Notes: generated by a model from the sequence alone, not told the origin. DNA of 64,000 nt from Pisolithus tinctorius (GCA_024663395.1 JANFAH010000021.1:620001-684000), one strand, 5' to 3'; shown: positions 11,330 to 22,275, counted from the first letter of the stretch. Made by a program: numbers and translations.

Positions 11330-12043
11330 TGTCATGACTGTGCGATCGTCATAGGTCTTTACTCACTCCGCAACCTTTTCCGCCGGTCATTCGCTCACTC
11401 CGCACCAACTCCGCCCACCTTCTATCGTCTACGAACCATCTCTGCTCCGACTGCTGTTGGACTTGTGTCTCTCTCCTACCGGACCGAGCGGTCCATCCTC
11501 TGAGGGGTCATGTGACTACCTTCGCAGTCAGGTACTCTGCAGCACGCTCACCGCATGGTCCAGCGCCTGGACTGTTTCCTTTTCTGGATGTTCTGTGTTA
11601 CCCGTTCGTATGTCCTCCGTCTACCCTTCATTCGTCGTCCAGGAAATTTTACTTGAAAACTTATGAGTCTCCGTATGTCAGTTCCGATTCCGGTTACTGT
11701 ACCCCCGTAGTAGTATAAAAACATGTACTGTACTCTGCTGTTCTTCAGTACGAATATCAACTTAGTTCCTACTCCCTCCGATTCCGTCTTCTGTCTATCG
11801 GAGTTATCTCCGACTCTCCGTCTGTACTCTCCCTCTGAAATACGAGGGCTGAGATCGTGCAAGGGGGTAGCACACGAGCTAAACCCGATGCCCTCACTCC
11901 GCTCCGTCTCTGTCTCGGCAGACTTCATTCCTGCCATCTCTCCGCTAGTCGGAGTTCTGTTCTTCTGTGTTGGACTTGCTTCCGGACCCTCCTCTAGACC
12001 TTGTTTAGTGTCGGAGTTGGTCGGAGTAGGCCCGGACTTGACA
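11330..12043 (+). repeat. 3' LTR of Gypsy A
   Basis: 714 bp, same length as the 5' LTR with no indel. TATA at 11714-11720, RNA-start copy at 11747-11757. Differences from the 5' LTR are all CpG transitions, in places with C-to-T in one LTR and G-to-A in the other at the same ancestral CpG. Confidence 0.95.
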
Positions 12044-12189
12044 TTCTCCACCACCATTCCTGGAGATTCTCCATTCCCTAGCTGGAGATTCTCCAGGGCA
12101 GCAATTTAATATGGTTGGAGAAAACATTTTCTCCATAATATATATATATATTATACATCAAATGAAAGGGTAGCTGGGGTCCAAATTGG

Positions 12190-12620
12190 ACTTTCTCCAG
12201 GCTAAATAGACCCCCTTTCCAGGTTGATCCTGGGCTTTCCCCAGGCTAAATAGACCTGCTTTCCAGGTTGATCCTGGGATTTCCCCTGGCTAAATAGACC
12301 TGCTTTCCAGGTGAACCTGGGCTTTCCCCAGGCTAAATAGACCTACTTCCCAGGTGAACCTGGGCTTTCCCCAGGCTAAATAGACCTGCTTTCCAGGTGA
12401 ACCTGGGCTTTCCCCAGGCTAAATAGACCTGCTTTCCAGGTGCACCTGGGTCTTCCCCAAGCTAAATAGACCTACATTCTAGGCTGACCTGGGTTTTCCC
12501 CAGGGTAAATAGACCTGCTTTCCAGGCAGAACATGGGCTTCCCATAGGCTAAATAGACCCATTTCCAGGGTGAACCTGGGTTTTCCCCAGGCTAAATAGA
12601 CCCACTTTCCCAGGCCATGT
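12190..12620. repeat. Minisatellite of hairpin-forming units, left arm
   Basis: About nine tandem units of roughly 45-48 bp containing GGCTAAATAGACCTGCTTTCC and a CCTGGGCTTTCCCCAGG hairpin core. Units vary slightly. The mirror array is at 14944-15425. Confidence 0.85.
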
Positions 12621-12776
12621 CCTGGTGGGGATTCTCCATGCATCAGGAAAACAGTGGTTGTTCTAACTGTTCTAATCACAACTTATCTCAGAAAGGTAGA
12701 TGTATAAGTGGAATGGATGCCAAGGAACATATAGAGCAAGTGAATTAAGCAAGACACATATGGTTCTATAGAGTAC

Positions 12777-13494
12777 TGTCAAGTCTGAGCCTACTCTGAC
12801 CAACTCTGATGCTTAACCAGGTCTGGAGAGAGGTGTGGAAGCAAGTCTGACACAGATGAATGGAACTCTGACTAGTGGAGGATTGGCAGGGACAAAGTCA
12901 GCTGAGGCAGAAATGAGCAGAGTGAGGGTGTTGGGTTTAGCTTGTGCACTACCCCCTTGCACAATGTCAGCCCTCATATTTCAGAGGAAGAGACCAGACA
13001 GATGTTTGGAGATAACTCTGACAGACAGAAGATGGAGAGAGATGGAGTAGGAACTTTGGTGATATTCATACTGAAGAACAGTGGAGTACTGTACATACTT
13101 TGATGCTGCTATGGAGGTACAGTAACTGGAATCAGGACTGACATATGGAGACTCATAAGTTTTCAAGTAACAACTTCCTGGATGATGAATGAAAGGAAGA
13201 TGGAGAACATATGACAGGTAACACAGAACAAGCCAAAAAGGAAACAGTCCAGGTGCTGGACCATGTGGTGCACATGCTGCAGAGTACCTGACTGTGCACT
13301 GTCAACAAGAAGTCTGAAAGATGGTCACATGACCTCTTGGAGGATGGTCTGCATGGTCTGATGAGAGACCAGTACAAGTCCAACAGAAGGCACAGTGGAG
13401 GAGACTTGTAAATGGTAGAGTGCAGGCAGAGTTGGTGCAGAGAGTGTGAATGAGCAGAGGAGTAGGGACTTAGAGTAAATGCATGGTTGTGACA
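12777..13494 (-). repeat. Solo LTR (Gypsy A-like family), left arm
   Basis: 718 bp, TGTCACAACC...GACTTGACA on the minus strand, with target duplication AGTAC (12772-12776, 13495-13499). It is a CpG-depleted relative of the Gypsy A LTR and the mirror of the right-arm copy, so it was present before the arms were duplicated or converted. Confidence 0.9.
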
Positions 13495-13554
13495 AGTACT
13501 ATGAATCAAGAGTTACAGTAATATAGTGGCATGAAGATATCAATAGATGTGGTA

Positions 13555-13745
13555 CCTTAGGTCATGGTAAAGGTCTATCATGTGACAAGACTCATGTGAT
13601 CTGGCACCATGGGTCATGGCAAAAAGGTGTCACATGACTTCAATCATGTGATCCGGAGCTTTGGCTCACCACAAAGGTTTGTCACATGATCCGGAGCCTC
13701 AGCTCACCACAAAGGTCTGTCATGTGCTCCAAATGGTCATGTGGA
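13555..13745. repeat. Short repeats with TCATGTGA / TCACATGA motifs
   Basis: Roughly 50-bp repeats, each with AAAGGT and one or two octamers TCATGTGA or TCACATGA (near 13572, 13589, 13630, 13643, 13682, 13717). Both octamers are the expected deamination products of the palindromic E-box TCACGTGA. The repeats run from the left arm into the loop. Confidence 0.6.
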
Positions 13746-13920
13746 GATTTCAAAAACATATCAAAAACATATCATTGCTGACTGCCCAGCGGGGCTATGA
13801 CTACTAAAATTGAGGTGTGGCATCAGGAGGCATGCCCCATCATACTGACACCATGTGCCTTGCTGTAGCAGCCCATCCAAGTGTCAGAAATGCGAATGGG
13901 CACATCTGGTGAACAGATCT
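13647..13920. other. Central spacer of the palindrome
   Basis: About 270 bp not mirrored between the arms. Apart from the E-box-like repeats at its left side I see no gene or known motif. Confidence 0.7.
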
Positions 13921-14073
13921 ATGATTGAAGTCACATGACACCTTTTTGCCATGACCCATGGTGCCAGATCACATGAGTCTTGTCACATGATAGACCTTTA
14001 CCATGACCTAAGGTACCACATCTATTGATATCTTCATGCCACTATATTACGGTAACTCTTGATTCATAGTACT

Positions 14074-14791
14074 TGTCACAACCATGCATTTACTCTAAGT
14101 CCCTACTCCTCTGCTCATTCACACTCTCTGCACCAACTCTGCCTGCACTCTACCATTTACAAGTCTCCTCCACTGTGCCTTCTGTTGGACTTGTACTGGT
14201 CTCTCATCAGACCATGCAGACCATCCTCCAAGAGGTCATGTGACCATCTTTCAGACTTCTTGTTGACAGTGCACAGTCAGGTACTCTGCAGCATGTGCAC
14301 CACATGGTCCAGCACCTGGACTGTTTCCTTTTTGGCTTGTTCTGTGTTACCTGTCATATGTTCTCCATCTTCCTTTCATTCATCATCCAGGAAGTTGTTA
14401 CTTGAAAACTTATGAGTCTCCATATGTCAGTCCTGATTCCAGTTACTGTACCTCCATAGCAGCATCAAAGTATGTACAGTACTCCACTGTTCTTCAGTAT
14501 GAATATCACCAAAGTTCCTACTCCATCTCTCTCCATCTTCTGTCTGTCAGAGTTATCTCCAAACATCTGTCTGGTCTCTTCCTCTGAAATATGAGGGCTG
14601 ACATTGTGCAAGGGGGTAGTGCACAAGCTAAACCCAACACCCTCACTCTGCTCATTTCTGCCTCAGCTGACTTTGTCCCTGCCAATCCTCCACTAGTCAG
14701 AGTTCCATTCATCTGTGTCAGACTTGCTTCCACACCTCTCTCCAGACCTGGTTAAGCATCAGAGTTGGTCAGAGTAGGCTCAGACTTGACA
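14074..14791 (+). repeat. Solo LTR (Gypsy A-like family), right arm
   Basis: 718 bp with target duplication GTACT (14069-14073, 14792-14796). Mirror of 12777-13494. Almost no CpG remains. Confidence 0.9.
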
Positions 14792-14943
14792 GTACTCTAT
14801 AGAACCATATGTGTCTTGCTTAATTCACTTGCTCTATATGTTCCTTGGCATCCATTCCACTTATACATCTACCTTTCTGAGATAAGTTGTGATTAGAACA
14901 GTTAGAACAACCACTGTTTTCCTGATGCATGGAGAATCCCCAC

Positions 14944-15425
14944 CAGGACATGGCCTGGGAAAGTGGGTCTATTTAGCCTGGGGAAAACCCAGGTTCACCC
15001 TGGAAATGGGTCTATTTAGCCTATGGGAAGCCCATGTTCTGCCTGGAAAGCAGGTCTATTTACCCTGGGGAAAACCCAGGTCAGCCTAGAATGTAGGTCT
15101 ATTTAGCCTGGGGAAGACCCAGGTGCACCTGGAAAGCAGGTCTATTTAGCCTGGGGAAAGCCCAGGTTCACCCTGGAGAGCAGGTCTATTTAGCCTGGGG
15201 AAAGCCCAGGTTCACCTGGAAAGCAGGTCTATTTAGCCTGGGGAAAGCCCAGGTTCACCTGGGAAGTAGGTCTATTTAGCCAGGGGAAAGCCCAGGTTCA
15301 CCTGGAAAGCAGGTCTATTTAGCCAGGGGAAATCCCAGGATCAACCTGGAAAGCAGGTCTATTTAGCCTGGGGAAAGCCCAGGATCAACCTGGAAAGGGG
15401 GTCTATTTAGCCTGGAGAAAGTCCA
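14944..15425. repeat. Minisatellite of hairpin-forming units, right arm
   Basis: About ten units of about 45-48 bp with the core CCTGGGGAAAGCCCAGG, which folds on itself. It appears to have one unit more than the left array, which accounts for the arm length difference of about 46 bp. Confidence 0.85.
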
Positions 15426-15680
15426 ATTTGGACCCCAGCTACCCTTTCATTTGATGTATAATATATATATATATATTATGGAGAAAATGTTTTCTCCAAC
15501 CATATTAAATTGCTGCCCTGGAGAATCTCCAGCTAGGGAATGGAGAATCTCCAGGAATGGTGGTGGAGAATCCCCAAAAGTTGGGAATTCCCAACAAAAT
15601 GACACCTATTAGGTTAATACTTATATCAAAATCTCCAGACCTAATAGGTCTCTGAGGGGGGTTGACTGAAGTGGTACATC

Positions 15681-15870
15681 TTTGTTTCTCTTCATACTGA
15701 CATTCAAAAGCTACACACTCCCTCTCATCTTCTTTGCACTTCCTGCAACTTGCCTCATGCTGCTTAAATCTAGTTTTCTTTTTACTTTCTACAGTGGAAG
15801 GAGGGAGGCGAGAGACGATAGTAGTAGTACATTGAGACGACACATAAGCTACACTGAGAGTGTCTGAGAT
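15681..15870 (-). pseudogene. Fragment of Plavaka-type transposase N-terminus
   Basis: The minus strand encodes a short piece with RFKQHEASCRKCKEDERE, close in pattern to the zinc-finger start of the Plavaka transposase at 51251 (GFKRHEVSCRKQTKAEQE). The palindrome inserted just downstream of it. The rest of that element is not recognisable at 1750-1965, so this is a relic. Confidence 0.55.
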
Positions 15871-16223
15871 GCAGAAGTACACGATACTGTACAAGGGCTG
15901 ACCAAGATCGAACAGGGTAGTCCAGGACCTACACTACAAAGCCGAGTCTTGAAAGGGCCCCACCCATTTATCGAGGATAAATGGCATTTGTTACAGGTGA
16001 AAAAGAGAAAAAGAAAAAGCTAAACAGTGATCCACGACGTGGGCATCGACAGTAAATTAATAGATAGGACGAGCGCGACAGAAAAGGAGGGGAAGGAGCG
16101 AGTGTGATGAGAAGATACAAGACGAGAAAAGAAAAGAAGGGGCATAGTGGCGGGGAAAGTGGGAAGGAGAGAGGAAAAGGTCCGCTGAGAAGAAGTCCGC
16201 TGCGCGTCGAGCTCACGACAGAC
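15871..16223. other. Gene-free stretch 3' of the protease-like gene
   Basis: 353 bp between the transposase relic and the stop of the minus-strand protease-like gene, presumably its 3' untranslated region and terminator. No other feature seen. Confidence 0.6.
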
Positions 16224-18103
16224 CTACTGGACGACCTCGTAGAGGAAGCAGTCGGGGTACTTGGCCTTGATCTGCTGTTCGACCCACCAGTAAGGGGTGA
16301 AGTACGTGATGTCGGTCTGGTCAGCAGGGCCTGCACTACCGGTGAGGATTCCAACGATGCGACCATCCCTGGCGAGGATGATGGACCCGGAGTCGCCAGC
16401 ATGGGAAAAATTGCCGCGTGTCTTGTCGTAGGGTAAGACGGCGATGTCGATGGAGGTGTGCTTGGTGCCGTATTCATCGTAGATGCGGGTGAACGACTCG
16501 AGACCGTTGGCGCGACCGACGGTGGTCCCCGTGGACATCCCATTCTTCACGACGAGCAGGCACTTCTCACCGTAGACGTCGAGGTGCTGGGGGTCGTGGA
16601 TCTCGTCGTCCTGGACGACGCTGTAGGCCTGGAGAAGACCATCCTGTGGGTACTGGTAGTTCGCTTGATCGACGGGATGAGGGAACATTGTGTTGTGGAA
16701 GTCAGCGGCCGAGAGGTTACCGCCTGCGGAGGAAAGAAAAGTAATAGTCAACTGAAGGCAAGAGAAGACGGGAGATGAAAAATGCGACGAGAGATGGAGA
16801 CAGAGATATGGAAAAAAGACGTACCGATGTAAACCTTGTTGCCCTTGAACGTAGCCCAATCAATCTTCTCGTCGTACAGCTCGATTAAAGCCCAGTCTTT
16901 GGTGAAATTGTGAGGCTCGTCCGAGACCTCGATGTTCTCGGAGTGACGCACGAAGCCAATAACGCGCAAGTTAGGAGTGGTACGGTACCTGGTGACCTCG
17001 TCGTGGAGCGCGTTCACCTCCTTGATCTTCTTCATCGCCTTCGCCACCAACTCCACGTGCTCCTTGCGCCTCTCGGTGACCTTGCTGTTCTCTCCCTCGA
17101 CGGGCTCCCCCAGCCTGCTAAGCGTGTCGTTCCAGCCTTCGATGGAGCGGAGGAGGTTGCCGATGATGACTATCATGGCCGTGATGGCGTTGTCGTAGCC
17201 CGTGTAACCAAGCGCGACGAACTTCTGACGAGTTGGGCGTGTCTTCTTACGTGCCATGTCCATGCTGTCGTAGACAGGAGGGGGGAAGGCAACGTGGGCG
17301 CAAGTCAGGATCGCAGTGCGCTCGTCGTCTTTGCCAAGGCGGAAGTAGAGAGCGGCTGTGCCCTCGAACTCGGGGTACTTGAGGGGTGCAATGGAGAGAC
17401 CGAGAGCGGCGGTGAATGGCTTTCGCAGGTCAGAGACGTCGTCGAGGGGGTCGAATGAGAGGAGCTTGGGGCCGACAGCAAAGGAACGAGTTACTACCGA
17501 CTCGACAAAGGCCACCTCGATGGTGGGGAAGCCAGCCTCAGCAAGGATGCCCTTGACGATGGCGGCAGCGGCAACGGCGGCATCGTAGAGGAGGGAGTGG
17601 GGCTTCACACCGATGGAGAGGATGAGAGGGCAGAAGGGCTTGGCTTCCCCGGCATCGGCGTAGGCGAGGGGGTTGATCGACGTCCACTGTACGCCAATAG
17701 AGTCGAGGTTGTCGTAGATGCGCTTGCCGATAGCAAGCCAAGTGGGCCCAATGGCGTGGCGGTAGACCGGGCGAGCCTCACGTACGATGCCCTGGGCCTG
17801 AGGGCCCTCGCGGACGTGCCAGGCAGGGCCAGATTTGAAGACGCAGGGAGTACCGCTGCCATAGAAGTCGCTGTAGGCGTTGGCGTACTTGTCAGTGAGG
17901 CGGGTCGCCTTGGAGTCGACGTTGTCCACGGCCGTCCTCTCGTCATGGCTCGGGAGAGAGAACTCGCCGGAAGAGAAGGCAGTCGGGGGAACGAGTATGT
18001 CGGTGGAGGAGATGGGAGACTGGTTCCCGACCTGCGTGGAGATGTCTAAACAGCCGTCGAGGAACTCCTTGTTGATGTTGAGAGCGTGAGCAAGGATGGA
18101 CAT
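16224..18103 (-). CDS. Trypsin-fold serine protease-like protein, two exons
   Basis: Exon 1 is 18103-16825 and exon 2 16723-16224, joined across a 101-nt intron (GTACGT...CGCAG) in phase 1, giving 592 residues. The C-terminal half has the chymotrypsin-like triad signatures in order: His in ILTCAHVAFPPP (about residue 270), Asp in FTKDWALIEL, and Ser in HAGDSGSIILARDGRIVGIL. The N-terminal half, about 250 residues, has no motif I recognise. I know this arrangement from Agaricomycete predicted proteins of unproven activity. No signal peptide is evident, so an intracellular or chaperone-like role is possible. The ATG at 18103 follows a GTG and is the first good start; an upstream exon is not excluded. 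CpG content and codons look normal, so it is a live host gene. Confidence 0.85.
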
Positions 18104-19081
18104 CACTGCCGACGAGAGAGCAGCTAGTAACGAGGAGGGATCAATAAACGCGAAGAGGGCTTACTTGTAAAAATCTCCCCTCCGTCGACTCAGCGTGTGC
18201 CCCTAAGTTGCTAAGTTGCTTCACAAATGCGTCCATTTGCGTTTTCTTGTTTGTCTTGTAGTATTCTGACCTTGCTTCTTTTTCCCAGCTCTTTACTATG
18301 CACAGAAAAAAGACCGCCAGTATACGACCAAACCCAGAAGTACTATTTGAACTTCTCGCTGTGCTACGGTCCCGCACATGCTCGACACATGGATAAATTT
18401 CCGGTCCAGCCCAAACATGTCGATATGATCTTAAACACCCTACTCGCTAACTTACGTTATCCGTTCTCAGTGAGATTAGGTTCAATCCCGACCGTTGTCT
18501 CGGATAAATGGTTCTTCCGGCCCTGGCTAACGAGTACTGCGTGTGGGGTAGAGTTCCATTCAAAATTTCAAATGACGAAGAGGATTTCACCGACCTCCAG
18601 CTTAACCTTTCGAGTGCGTGGCTCCATAATCGAGGAAGGACGATTGTCTTCCAACGAGTTTTGCGTCTTCCTACGGGAAACTGGTGGGCGCCTAAATCAA
18701 TTCGTGATGCATATCTGTGAAGCCTTCACCTCGGACAGTCGCAAGTCGTGAGGGTCAGAACCACTCGAGGTACGCGTTCGGCACGAAGGAAGCTTCGGTT
18801 CAGTTTTCAGACATGACAATGTTATTTCTTTCAGAAAGTTTAACCCACGACTCTCGGACTCTGACGTACGCTATTCAGTCTTCCGCCAGTGCATTCAGCG
18901 GGACTAGTCCCAAAGGGAAGGGAAGGGAAGAAGAAAAGGAAAAAATCTTTCTCCTCTGCAGAAGGCATATAACAGCTATGTACATTTCTCCGCTTTTACT
19001 TCTTCTCGTTTATCAGCTCCTGAATCGCTTCCCTCCTTCCATTGACCTCAGAGTTTGTGCAACTCGTCTCCTCCTCCTAAC
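18104..19081. promoter_or_regulatory. Divergent upstream region of protease-like gene and P450
   Basis: 978 bp between two divergent start codons. A TATA-like GCATATAACA lies near 18967, about 115 bp before the P450 start, and a purine-rich tract is near 18910-18950. Open frames within it have no protein signature and are taken as chance. Confidence 0.5.
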
Positions 19082-21205
19082 ATGACCATGTCTACGTCAT
19101 GGCTTGGTCTCTGTCTGGCTGGCGCTGGGATTTTTCTCATCAAGCGCATCATATCAAAGAAGAACCCTGCTCCCTTTCCTCCAGGTCCGAAACCCCTCCC
19201 CCTCATCGGTAACCTTCTGGACATCCCTTCTGAAAAGCAGTGGCTCACATTCTCTGATTGGGCTGACAAGTTTGGTCAGTATATCCTTCGCACATATGGC
19301 CCTCCAAATCTCATCATTACCTTTACAGGTGACGTGGTACACTTGGAGGTATTTGGCGAACATATCGTCATCCTCAACTCTGTAGATGCTGCCATCGAAA
19401 TGCTCGATAAGAAGAGTTCAATTTATTCTGACCGCCCCGTCCTCCCTATGGGAGGTGAGCTGGTTGGATGGAACGAAACCCTTGTCCTCCTCCCCTATGG
19501 AGACAGGTTCCGCCAACACCGCCGGAACTTCCACCGCGTCCTTGGCAACCACGCTGCTGTTGCTGTATACCATCCTATCGAGGAAGCAGAGACCCATAAG
19601 TTTTTGCAGCGCGTCCTAGCCAAGCCTGCTGACTTGATTGCCCACCTGCGCACGTATGTCAAATGTGATATGCCTTGCTTTCGTCCTGTCGTAACTTTTG
19701 CTTCAGGACTGCAGGGGCTGTTATCTTGCGTATTTCACATGGGTATTGTATCCAGGAAGGCGGCGATCCTTTCGTGGACCTTGCTGAGAAGGTCTTAGAC
19801 GATTTTGCCCGATACACTATTGTAGGCACTTTCTTGGTCGATAGGATCCCTGCTTGTAAGTCAGCAGTCAGGTATACAATGTGGTCAATTGATCCGTATT
19901 TGCCAGTGGCGTATCTTCCCGAATGGTTCCCTGGCGCTGGCTTCAAACGCATAGCAAGAGAGTCGCGTGCAGACCTCCACAAAATGTTTGACCAATCATT
20001 CGAGTTTGTCAAGGAACAGATGGTAAATCAACCAATAGAAAAATAGCGTGACCTCACTCACTATACAAACCAGGCTGCTGGCGTTGCTAGTCAATCAGTC
20101 ACCTCAGACCTGTTGGAACGCAAAACATCGACTGAAGAAGAGTACGACATCAAGTGGACAGCTGGGGTGATGTTCGCCGGTATGGTACCACCCCCTTCTA
20201 CATTGTTACAGTGGCTTATGTCCTGATCCTACAGGTGGTTCGGATACCGTAAGTCGCATATCCCATGCCTAGGGTAAAGACATAGACGTTTCGCAGACCG
20301 TTGCTGCGCACTCCGCGTTCTTCTTGGCTATGACTCTCTACCCGGAGGTTCAAAGGAAGGCCCAGGCAGAGATCGACGCCGTTATTGGTTCTGACCGTCT
20401 CCCCACATTTGCGGATCGTGAATCTCTTCCTTATGTCGACGCACTTGCCAAAGAAGTCCTCCGTTGGCATGTCGTCGGTCCCGTCAGTACGTCTCGCTGA
20501 TGATCCCACTAGTAATACCGCTGATTTTTTTCAGTAATGCCGCACCGCCTGCTTGTCGACGACATTCATAACGGCTACTATATTCCGAAGGGAACCCTGG
20601 TGTTCAGCAACGCCTGGTAAGTCTTCCATCGCAGGCCGCCATTGGCCATGATCCAACATCGCCTTCTCTGTAGGCGCATGCTGTATGATCCCTTGATCTA
20701 TCCCGACCCCAAGGAATTTAATCCCGATCGCTTCCTTCCGGCAGAGGGTAAGCCATTGCCACCTGATCCGCGTGACGTATGCTTCGGATTTGGGCGACGG
20801 TGAGATCGGGCAGATAATTTGGTCTTCATTGACATGCTTACATCGTCTCTTGTAGCATCTGTCCTGGTTGGTACTCTTTCTGCATGGCCTCCTATGGATA
20901 AACGAGAGCTAATGAATGGATTTGATATATACCAACAGGTTTGTTCCTCGGTGAGGCCTCGGTGTGGATCATCGTAGCCATGTCACTCGCTGTCTTCGAT
21001 ATCTCGAAGGTGGTTGAGAACGGAGTTGAAATCACCCCGGAAGTTGATCCCACGAGTGGTACCATCAGGTATGCGTCCTCATCCCACAAGTTTCTGCACC
21101 TGAGGACTTTTGTTTTTCTATAGTCACCCTAAGCCGTTTAAGTGCTCGATCAAAGCCCGGTCTGCGAAGGCTGTTGAGCTGATCCAACAGAATCCTCACC
21201 TTTGA
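19082..21205 (+). CDS. Cytochrome P450 monooxygenase, 12 exons, complete
   Basis: Spliced by GT-AG rules it reads through 508 codons (507 residues). Exons: 19082-19274, 19329-19653, 19707-19855, 19907-20022, 20074-20179, 20235-20248, 20297-20486, 20535-20616, 20674-20799, 20856-20866, 20939-21068, 21124-21205. An N-terminal hydrophobic anchor is followed by the PFPPGPKPLPLIGN hinge, so it is probably an ER-membrane enzyme. The I-helix AGGSDTT, ExxR in KEVLRW, the PERF-type NPDRF and the heme loop FGFGRRICPG are all present. It resembles Agaricomycete P450s often labelled O-methylsterigmatocystin oxidoreductase-like, but the substrate cannot be told. Two micro-exons (14 and 11 nt) are needed to keep the I-helix and heme motifs. 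CpG content is normal. Confidence 0.93.
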
Positions 21206-21733
21206 TTTTCAATATGGAAAGTGCGTCTCAGAGGCAAATCGTCCGTCATGGGTGAAGCCCATTTATGCATTCACTCATGGACACGTCTGTTCAGTTTTGT
21301 GAATACGTGTAGGTTATTTTGAGTGGCCAAGTAGTTGCAAGTTCAGGACCTAGCATTCGGTATCTAATATGCAGACAGTGATTAACGAGTCATGGGTAGG
21401 CGCCGGAAAGTATTATCTCTGTCGTCCATAGTATCTGCTGTAGTTTAATGTACATGTACATACATCCCTTTGTCACCTCAGGAGTCTTGAGGTGCTGAGT
21501 ATAAATTTTGGTCGTTTTGAGTCTATTATTGCCATTTAGGAATTGTGGGTCATGGGGTAAACAAGGTACCTGCTGTTGGTGACAGTGCTGCTCTAATATG
21601 CAAATTGAAAAGGCCCTCCCTAATGACCTTCAATGTAAGAAGGGTCCATGCACTTAATGCATTCCAACTTGAATGCTGAGGATTAAAACATTTGCATCTT
21701 GTACTACCTCTTATAGGCACAGGCTACACACAT
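21206..21733. other. 3' region of P450 and flank of Gypsy B
   Basis: The first ~270 bp look like P450 3' untranslated DNA. From about 21540 the base composition shifts to the CpG-poor, repeat-like type. This is the left target flank of Gypsy B and ends in its duplication CACAT (21729-21733). No gene seen. Confidence 0.6.
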
Positions 21734-22254
21734 TGTCAAGTTCATAAAGTCTGGGTTGAGGCTGGACTGGAGACCAAAGTGGGCACAAGACCAAGGGGCT
21801 GGGATCAGGGGAAAGGGGCAGAGGTACAGGGGGATGGACTGATTGGACTTAGTGACTGAGGATACAGTGCTATTCCCTTGTGTGGGTTGCAGTCTGAATC
21901 CAAGACCAAGAGTTACAGATAGAACTTATTTGATTTCAGACTGGAGAGTACAGGCTGAGTATCTAAGAGTTTATATACTAGAAGTAGCTATAGTACAGAG
22001 ACAGGTAATGCCAGTCTCACAAAGATTGCTAAGATGATTGGTAAGACAAGTATTAGTAATGTATGACTAATGTAATGGAGACTGGGACAGGGTGGACCAG
22101 GGACAAGACTGGGCAGAGTTCAACCAAAGTGACATGCACTGCAAAGCAGTGTTCACTGCACTAGACCATTTGGAGGTAGGTGTTTGATGAGACTGAGGCC
22201 AGACTGGATGAGTGTGAGGCCAAGTCTGGCCAGGGTTGAGACATGGTTATGACA
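21734..22254 (-). repeat. 3' LTR of Gypsy B
   Basis: 521 bp, TGTCATAACC...GAACTTGACA in element sense. TATATAA lies at 21971-21977 and the predicted RNA start AGTCTGAAAT at 21933-21942 (plus-strand ATTTCAGACT). It aligns along its length with 49481-50270. Confidence 0.92.
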
Positions 22255-22275
22255 GCATCCCCCTCTTAGGGGTCA
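22255..22275 (-). promoter_or_regulatory. Polypurine tract of Gypsy B
   Basis: In element sense AAGAGGGGGATGC runs into the LTR start, the expected position of the plus-strand primer. Confidence 0.7.

Larger units (their letters stand above)
2081..12043 (+). mobile_element. Gypsy A: near-intact chromodomain LTR retrotransposon
   Basis: Two 714-bp LTRs (2081-2794 and 11330-12043), both TGTCA...TGACA, bound a 9.96-kb element with the 5-bp target duplication TTCTC (2076-2080, 12044-12048). The order is LTR, self-priming site, gag, frameshift signal, pol (protease, RT, RNase H, integrase, chromodomain), antisense spliced gene, polypurine tract, LTR. It is CpG-rich, unlike neighbouring elements. 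Defects are three TGA codons in pol and a 1.86-kb insertion in the antisense gene. It interrupts the left arm of the palindrome. Confidence 0.95.
12044..13646. repeat. Left arm of the palindrome (main part)
   Basis: Inverted copy of 13921 to about 15570. The outermost left-arm piece (1973-2080) was separated from it by Gypsy A. The arms match almost base for base; visible differences are mostly CpG-type transitions, plus about one extra minisatellite unit on the right. An (AT)n palindrome lies near 12137-12160. Confidence 0.9.
1973..15673. mobile_element. Large palindromic (fold-back) DNA element, split by Gypsy A
   Basis: The termini are CACTTCAGTC and GACTGAAGTG, flanked on both sides by the 7-bp direct repeat GTACATC (1966-1972 and 15674-15680). 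Without Gypsy A the element is about 3.73 kb. Its arms of about 1.7 kb are near-identical inverted copies around a spacer of about 270 bp. Each arm holds the terminal region with AT-rich palindromes, a minisatellite of hairpin units and a 718-bp solo LTR. No transposase is visible, so it is probably non-autonomous. The superfamily is uncertain: hAT or KDZ elements with 7-8 bp duplications are candidates, and a CACTA-like terminus is also possible. Confidence 0.8.
13921..15673. repeat. Right arm of the palindrome
   Basis: Inverted copy of the left arm, uninterrupted. Going outward it holds the solo LTR, the hairpin minisatellite, an (AT)n palindrome near 15459-15480 and subterminal copies of ACCTATTAGG / CCTAATAGGT, ending GACTGAAGTG. 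Confidence 0.9.

Noticed and set aside
12190..12620. Regular repeats resembling a CRISPR array
   Set aside because: Units are contiguous tandem copies without unique spacers, are mirrored on the other arm, and the genome is eukaryotic.
15505..15894. A 129-codon minus-strand open frame crossing the palindrome border
   Set aside because: It is a chance fusion of the transposase relic with palindrome sequence; only the part beyond 15681 has a signature.
20249..20296. Frameshift in the P450 after the I-helix
   Set aside because: It appears only if the intron is ended at 20285. Ending it at CGCAG (20296) gives a 48-nt intron and restores AGGSDTTVAAHSAFF.
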